Below the pieces are notes generated by a model that searched no databases, was not told the origin of the DNA, and was given only the letters and a program-made list of their open reading frames with translations. From Mitsuaria sp. GD03876 (lineage in GTDB: Bacteria > Pseudomonadota > Gammaproteobacteria > Burkholderiales > Burkholderiaceae_C), in contig NZ_JAOCCU010000050.1 in assembly GCF_029840635.1 (NCBI RefSeq), positions 1 through 45,348 on the forward strand: a stretch of DNA of 45,348 nt, read 5' to 3'. Every line of letters starts with the position of its first letter. The stretch's first letter is position 1. Below, in pieces: positions 41,759 to 45,348 of the stretch. Made by a program: the position numbers and the translations under genes.

Positions 41759-44092
41759 TCAGCGCGTCGTGGTCTCCGGGTGCGCGGCCGCCGTCCGGCG
41801 ATGCCGCCACTCCTGGATCAGTTCGACCACCGCATCGGGATCGGCCGGCTTGACCAGGTGCACGTCGAAGCCGGCTTCGTGCGCGCGCCGCCGGTCGTCC
41901 TGCTGGCCGTAGCCGGTCAGCGCGATCAGCAGGCTGCGATCGCCGCCGGGCAGCGCCCGCAGCCGGCGCGCGACCTCATAGCCGTCCAGCCCGGGCAGAC
42001 CGATGTCCAGCAGCACGACCCGCGGCGCCTGCGCGGCGGCGGCCTCCAGGGCGCCCGGGCCGTCGATCTCCACCGTGGTGTCGAAACCGGCCAGTTCGAG
42101 GAACACCGCCATCGAATCGGCGGCGTCGCGGTTGTCGTCGACGACCATCACGCGGCAGGGTCCGGCCGGCTCGTCGCCGTCCCAGGCCTCGTGTTCCGGC
42201 TGGGGCTCGGGGTCGGGCCCGGCGGCGGGCCGAGGGGCGGCCGCCAGGGCAGGGGCCGTGGGCGACGCGGCGGCGTCCTCGCCCGGGACGGCGGGCAGCC
42301 AGACGCGGAACGACGAGCCCTGGCCCGGACCGTCGCTGTGGGCCTCGACGCGGCCGTGATGCAACTGCACCAGGCGCTGCACCAGCGTCAGCCCCACGCC
42401 GAGTCCGCCCTGGTTGCGGTCCAGCCCGCGCGGGCCCTGCTCGAACAGGTCGAACACATGCGGCAGCAGCGACGGCGCGATGCCCCGGCCGTTGTCGCTG
42501 ACGGTCAGCACGAAGCCGCCGTCGGTCTCGGTGTCGGGGGCCGCGAGCGTCAGCTCGATCCGGCCCTCCGGCTCGGTGTACTTGCTGGCGTTGTGCAGCA
42601 GGTTGGTGACGACCTGGATGAGCCGCGCCGCGTCGCCGCGCACCCGCGCCGGGCGCTCCGGCAGGCGCAGCCGCATCTGCTGGCGTTGCGCGTCGATCAG
42701 CGACTGCACCGGCTCGAGCCCGTGGCGCACCACCTCGCGCAGGTCCAGCGTCTCGGTCTTCAGCACGATCTTGCCCTGGCTGATGCGCGCGACGTCCAGC
42801 AACTCGTCCACCAGCCGCGTCAGGTGCTTGACCTGGCGGTCGGTGATCGCGACCGCCTCGGCCAGCGGCGCGTCGCGGTCCCCGGGCGACGCGCCGGCGC
42901 GGCCGCGGCCCGGATCGGCCAGCAGCCGCATCACCTCGATCGCGTTGCGGATCGGCGCCAGCGGGTTGCGCAGCTCATGCGACAGCATCGCCAGGAATTC
43001 GTCCTTGCGCCGGCTGGCCTCGAGCAGCTCGGCCTCCGCCTGGCGGCGCTCGACGATCTCGGCCTGCAGCGCGCCGTACAGCCGCGCGTTCTCGAACGCG
43101 ATCGCGGCGCGGCCGGCCAGTTCCTCCAGCGTCGGCCAGTCCGGCGGCTGATGCGGTTCGGCCAGCAGCAGGCCGCCCAGCGCGCGCTCGCCGGCCACCA
43201 GCGGCAGCACGACGCCGCTGGCCGTGTCGCGGCGCAGCAGCGCGCGCGGCGCGGTCTCTTCCTCCGGCAGGTCCGGCGGCGGTAGCGGCAGGCCGGGCGC
43301 CGGCCGGGCCGGGACCATCTGCTCGAGCGCGGTGCGCGTGGCGTTGTAGAGCACCTCGGACAGCATCTGCTCGCGGCCCTCGGTGAACAGCGGCGCCTCG
43401 CCGGCGGCGATCGGCGCGTCGCAGCGCAGCACGCGTTCATGGCCGTGGCCGGCGTCGCGCAGCCACAGCAGCGCGCGCGGCGCGAAGCGCGGCACCAGCA
43501 GCGCCAGCAGGCGCCGCATGGCGACCTCGGCGTCGAGCGAGTCGGCCAGCTCGCGCCCGGCCTGCGCCAGGAAGATCGAGCGGCGGGTGTTCTCCTCGGC
43601 GGCGCGCTGCGCGGCCTCGGCGCGCGCGATCGCGATGCGCTCCAGCGCCTGCTGCCGCAGCCGCTGCTGCATGATGAACAGGTCGACGAAGACCCGCACC
43701 TTGGAGCGCAGCACGTCGGGGATCACCGGCGAGAGGATGTAGTCGACCGCGCCGAGCGAGTAGCCCTGCGCCGTCTGCAGCTCGTCGGCGTAGGCGGTGA
43801 CGAAGATGATGGGCGTGTGGGCCGAGCGCCGGTAGCCGCGGATCAGCCGCGCCGTCTCCAGCCCGTCGATGCCCGGCATGTTCACGTCCATCAGGATCAC
43901 CGCGAACTGCTGGCGCAGCACCTCGCGCAGCGCCTCGCTGCCCGAGCGCGCGATGACCAGGTGCTGGTCCAGGTCGGCCAGGATGGTCTCGAAGACCAGC
44001 AGCTTCTCCGGCAGGTCGTCGACGATCAGGATGCTGGCGCGCTCGGCCGCGTCCGGCGTCGCGTAGCCGTCGAACAGGGCGCTCAGCGGCAT
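41759..44092 (-). CDS. hybrid sensor histidine kinase (REC-GAF-HisKA-HATPase-REC)
   Basis: A 777-residue cytoplasmic hybrid kinase. The N-terminal receiver (ILIVDDLPEKLLVFETIL, phospho-acceptor D69 in VILMDVNMPG) is followed by a coiled coil and a GAF-like domain at about residues 175-345. HisKA comes next (DEFLAMLSHELRNPLAPIRN, H372), then HATPase_c (LLHNASKYTEPEGRIELTL, VSDNGRGIAPSLLPHVFDLF and GGLGVGLTLVQRLVQLHHGR). The C-terminal receiver has D696 in VVLLDIGLPGLDG. There are no membrane segments, so it senses an internal signal or receives phosphate from a partner. Its ATG overlaps the upstream response-regulator gene by 10 bases, so the two are co-translated. Output unknown. Confidence 0.95.
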   Translation of the reverse strand: MPLSALFDGYATPDAAERASILIVDDLPEKLLVFETILADLDQHLVIARSGSEALREVLRQQFAVILMDVNMPGIDGLETARLIRGYRRSAHTPIIFVTAYADELQTAQGYSLGAVDYILSPVIPDVLRSKVRVFVDLFIMQQRLRQQALERIAIARAEAAQRAAEENTRRSIFLAQAGRELADSLDAEVAMRRLLALLVPRFAPRALLWLRDAGHGHERVLRCDAPIAAGEAPLFTEGREQMLSEVLYNATRTALEQMVPARPAPGLPLPPPDLPEEETAPRALLRRDTASGVVLPLVAGERALGGLLLAEPHQPPDWPTLEELAGRAAIAFENARLYGALQAEIVERRQAEAELLEASRRKDEFLAMLSHELRNPLAPIRNAIEVMRLLADPGRGRAGASPGDRDAPLAEAVAITDRQVKHLTRLVDELLDVARISQGKIVLKTETLDLREVVRHGLEPVQSLIDAQRQQMRLRLPERPARVRGDAARLIQVVTNLLHNASKYTEPEGRIELTLAAPDTETDGGFVLTVSDNGRGIAPSLLPHVFDLFEQGPRGLDRNQGGLGVGLTLVQRLVQLHHGRVEAHSDGPGQGSSFRVWLPAVPGEDAAASPTAPALAAAPRPAAGPDPEPQPEHEAWDGDEPAGPCRVMVVDDNRDAADSMAVFLELAGFDTTVEIDGPGALEAAAAQAPRVVLLDIGLPGLDGYEVARRLRALPGGDRSLLIALTGYGQQDDRRRAHEAGFDVHLVKPADPDAVVELIQEWRHRRTAAAHPETTTR

Positions 44093-45348
44093 AGCCAGCC
44101 CCGCAGCACGGTCAGCATGTTGGCGGGGTCGACGGGCTTGGAGAGGTAGTCCCAGGCGCCAGCCTCGATGCACTTCTGGCGGTCGCCCTTCATCGCCTTG
44201 GCCGTCACCGCCACCATCGGCAGTTCGCGCCCGCGCGGCAGCCGGCGGATCTGCTGCATCGTCTCCAGGCCGTCCATCTCCGGCATCATGATGTCCATCA
44301 GCACGATGTCGATGGACGGGTCCTCCTGCACGAGGCGGATCGCCTCGCGGCCGTTGTCGGCCGAGACGATCACCATGCCGTGCGCGTCCAGCACCGTGGC
44401 CAGCGCGAAGATGTTGCGCATGTCGTCGTCGACGATCAGCGCCTTCCTCCCCGACAGCGGACAGCGCGCCACCTGCGCGTCGTGCAGCGCCTGGCGCTCG
44501 TCGTCGGCCAGGTCGGCCGGGGCGCGGTGCAGCGCCAGCGCCAGCGCCGCGACCGCGGCCTCGTGGTTCACCGCCGTGCGCACCGGCAGGCCGTGCGGCC
44601 GCGCCCAGCGGCGCGCGGCGTCGGGCGAGCCGTCGTCCACGGTGTCGGCCGCGCCCGCGGCGGGCTCGGCGTTCAGCGCCACCACCGGCAGCGGCAGCGT
44701 GCCGGGCCGGCGCTCCAGCGCGTCCAGCACGTCCTGCGGCCCGAAGGCGCAGGCCGCGGCGTCCACCAGCAGCGCGTCGACGCCGGGCAGCAGCTCGCGG
44801 GCCTCGTCGGCGGTCCGCACGAACACCGCGTCCACGTCGTGCGCCAGCGGCGCCAGCAGCGCGGCCCGGTCGGCGCCGTCGGGCATCGCCACCGCCAGCC
44901 GGCGCTGCGGCCGGTCGAGGTAGCGCTGCAGGTCGCGCAGCGCGTGGTCGACGTCGTCGCGCGACTGCAGCGGCTTGGCCAGGAACCCGAGCGCCCCGGC
45001 GCGCAGCGCGCGCTCGCGGGCGTCGTCGGTGGAGACCACGCACACCGGCAGGTGGCGGGTGTCGGGGTCGGACTTGATGCGGTCCAGCACGCGCCAGCCC
45101 TGCATGTCGGGCAGGAAGATGTCCAGCGTGATCAGGCTGGGCCGGAACTCCTGCGCCATCGCCAGCGCGCCGGCGCCGGTCGTGGCCACCAGCCCCTTCA
45201 TGCCGCCGTGGCGGGCCGCCTCGAGCAGCACGCGGGCGAAGGCGAGGTCGTTCTCGACGATCAGCAGCACCCGGTCGCCGCTGGCGATGTCCTCGCGGTC
45301 GTCCTTGGCGACATTGGCGAAGACGATGCTGTCGGGCGGCGTCTCCAT
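44083..45348 (-). CDS. multi-receiver hybrid two-component protein (5' end outside the window)
   Basis: At least 421 residues; the frame is open to the window edge. The sequence SIVFANVAKDDREDIASGDR looks like the linker after a kinase domain, so the true gene probably extends further right and encodes a large hybrid histidine kinase. Three receiver-like units are visible: VLLIVENDLAFARVLLEAAR with LITLDIFLPDM; a degenerate middle unit (RLAVAMPDGADRAALLAPLA with LLVDAAAC); and a complete C-terminal receiver (KALIVDDDMRNIFALATVLD, DIVLMDIMMPEMDG, and the Lys in DYLSKPVDPAN). The stop overlaps the start of the next kinase by 10 bases. The two proteins probably form one phosphorelay. Confidence 0.9.
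   Translation of the reverse strand: METPPDSIVFANVAKDDREDIASGDRVLLIVENDLAFARVLLEAARHGGMKGLVATTGAGALAMAQEFRPSLITLDIFLPDMQGWRVLDRIKSDPDTRHLPVCVVSTDDARERALRAGALGFLAKPLQSRDDVDHALRDLQRYLDRPQRRLAVAMPDGADRAALLAPLAHDVDAVFVRTADEARELLPGVDALLVDAAACAFGPQDVLDALERRPGTLPLPVVALNAEPAAGAADTVDDGSPDAARRWARPHGLPVRTAVNHEAAVAALALALHRAPADLADDERQALHDAQVARCPLSGRKALIVDDDMRNIFALATVLDAHGMVIVSADNGREAIRLVQEDPSIDIVLMDIMMPEMDGLETMQQIRRLPRGRELPMVAVTAKAMKGDRQKCIEAGAWDYLSKPVDPANMLTVLRGWLCR

Overview
The window is a chromosomal segment of a high-GC Gram-negative bacterium, most likely a betaproteobacterium of the order Burkholderiales (Roseateles/Mitsuaria/Rubrivivax-type). This placement is an inference from a Bug/TctC-type tricarboxylate receptor, the mutL-to-miaA gene order, MutL with an endonuclease motif, an arr-type ADP-ribosyltransferase and very strong G/C third-position bias. 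No rRNA, tRNA, CRISPR array, transposase, integrase or phage gene was recognised.

Layout. 1-2.7 kb: a LysR regulator divergent from a gene that leaves the window on the left, arr (rifamycin ADP-ribosylation) and truD (tRNA pseudouridine). 2.8-4.2 kb: a membrane-anchored TAXI-type solute receptor. 4.3-11.6 kb: an accessory region with visibly lower GC, holding a short COQ7-type hydroxylase, a GNAT acetyltransferase, small orphan genes and a 1034-residue PHP plus SMC/ABC ATPase protein of the TrlF type. A 102-bp direct repeat (5958-6059 and 11031-11132) brackets the orphan genes and trlF. The left copy sits between an intact gene X and a deleted gene Y; the right copy sits between a deleted gene X and an intact gene Y. 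That is the pattern expected from single-crossover integration of a circle of about 5.07 kb.

11.8-13.9 kb: an operon of a YheO/DauR-like regulator, threo-3-hydroxyaspartate ammonia-lyase and a RidA imine deaminase, with a perfect inverted repeat at its head. 14.0-18.8 kb: an ABC exporter operon (ATPase, FtsX-type permease, Tat-exported AttH/CrtC-like lipocalin). 19.0-20.0 kb: an orphan gene with a Ser/Gly-rich N-terminus and a PTP-like but catalytically degenerate C-terminus. 20.0-24.8 kb: mutL, an rRNA pseudouridine synthase with a long Arg/Gly/Asp-rich N-terminal extension, and miaA, all on the minus strand. 24.9-29.1 kb: a DedA membrane protein and a tricorn-like S41 protease. 29.2-32.5 kb: AmiC-type amidase and tsaE on the minus strand, then queG divergent from tsaE.

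32.5-36.1 kb: amino-acid uptake and racemisation (LysR regulator, GltI-like binding protein, Asp/Glu racemase) and an AEC carrier. 36.2-37.2 kb: a TctC/Bug receptor. 37.3-41.7 kb: aceA (isocitrate lyase) flanked by two short Gly/Ala-rich hydrophobic peptide genes and followed by an unrecognised 690-residue protein with glycine-zipper-like hydrophobic blocks. 41.8-45.3 kb: two overlapping hybrid two-component proteins, the second running off the right edge.

Functionally the core genes serve RNA modification (truD, miaA, rRNA pseudouridine synthase, queG, tsaE), DNA repair, cell-wall turnover and carbon/amino-acid metabolism. The novelty is in the 4.3-11.6 kb region and in the orphan genes at 19.0, 37.3 and 39.3-41.7 kb.
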